Under the pieces are notes generated by a model. The model was not told where the DNA came from. It ran no database searches and saw nothing but the letters and a program-made list of their open reading frames with translations. Shown here one piece after another: positions 5,941 to 5,972 of a stretch of 5,972 nt of DNA. Positions within the stretch are counted from its first letter, which is position 1. Each line of letters begins with the position of its first letter. Origin of the DNA: Gammaproteobacteria bacterium. Its GTDB lineage: Bacteria; Pseudomonadota; Gammaproteobacteria; SZUA-21. Both the position numbers and the translations under genes were made by a program. The stretch covers positions 1-5,972 of the forward strand of contig JALUUZ010000549.1 in assembly GCA_027021095.1 (NCBI GenBank), given 5' to 3'.

Positions 5941-5960
5941 GGTGCGTAAACGCACCCTAC
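5941..5960 (-). repeat. Hairpin repeat unit 2 (GGTGCGT/ACGCACC)
   Basis: A perfect 7-bp stem (5941-5947 with 5950-5956) around AA, followed by CTAC. Read on the minus strand it equals unit 1 at 5700-5720 apart from one missing base, so the two form an inverted pair about 220 bp apart. Confidence 0.75.
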
Positions 5961-5972
5961 CAGGTGTAAAGC
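5961..5972 (+). repeat. Right copy of the 12-13 bp direct repeat
   Basis: CAGGTGTAAAGC directly after hairpin unit 2, one base shorter than the copy at 5600-5612. The window ends here, so the true extent of the match is unknown. Confidence 0.45.

Larger units (their letters stand above)
5613..5960. repeat. Intergenic repeat-like element with inverted arms and nested hairpins
   Basis: This 348-bp non-coding stretch behind lpxH is highly structured. The arm at 5614-5676 is inverted-complementary to 5781-5842. Both read AGCCCGC, then CTCACCACC, and end in a perfect 14-base match CCTGGCTGGCTTTC (5663-5676 against 5781-5794). Between the arms, and again at the right edge, sits the same short palindrome with GGTGCGT/ACGCACC stems, in opposite orientation. 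No transposase is present, and no reading frame is convincing: the open minus-strand frame continues antisense deep into lpxH. The makeup resembles REP- or MITE-type non-autonomous repeats, but the two outer ends do not match each other as terminal inverted repeats, so the class is open. It could also act as a transcript 3' structure or as a barrier after lpxH. The exact borders are uncertain. Confidence 0.6.

Overview
The window looks like a chromosomal segment of a gammaproteobacterium with moderately high GC. Two things support this. LpxH is the lipid A pathway enzyme of Gram-negative bacteria, mainly beta- and gammaproteobacteria. The order lpxH-ppiB, divergent from a tRNA synthetase block that includes cysS, with folD converging from the far side, resembles the E. 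coli lpxH-ppiB-cysS...folD region. It also resembles the lpxH/ppiB/glnS/cysS/folD cluster of Pseudomonas. The species cannot be named from the sequence.

Layout. Positions 1-248 (+) are the last 81 codons of folD. Positions 242-883 (-) encode a small exported protein I do not recognise; its stop codon region overlaps that of folD by 7 bp. Positions 1092-2507 (-) are cysS and 2535-3992 (-) are gltX, only 27 bp apart and probably one transcript, gltX first; the exported protein gene lies 208 bp downstream on the same strand. Positions 3993-4331 are a 339-bp divergent control region with two perfect TATAAT boxes, one of them inside a palindrome that reads TATAAT on both strands. Positions 4332-4850 (+) are ppiB and 4884-5609 (+) are lpxH, probably a second operon. 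From 5610 to the end there is no believable gene. Instead there is a repeat-like intergenic element with long imperfect inverted arms, two GGTGCGT/ACGCACC hairpins in inverted orientation, and near-identical 12-13 bp direct repeats at its edges, one covering the lpxH stop codon.

Functionally this is mostly housekeeping: one-carbon metabolism (FolD), aminoacyl-tRNA supply (GltX, CysS), cytoplasmic prolyl isomerisation (PpiB) and lipid A synthesis (LpxH). No clear novel multi-gene system is visible. The points most worth a second look are the glutamyl-tRNA synthetase sitting where Pseudomonas has glnS, the repeat element behind lpxH, the uncharacterised exported protein, and the palindromic promoter box between the divergent operons.
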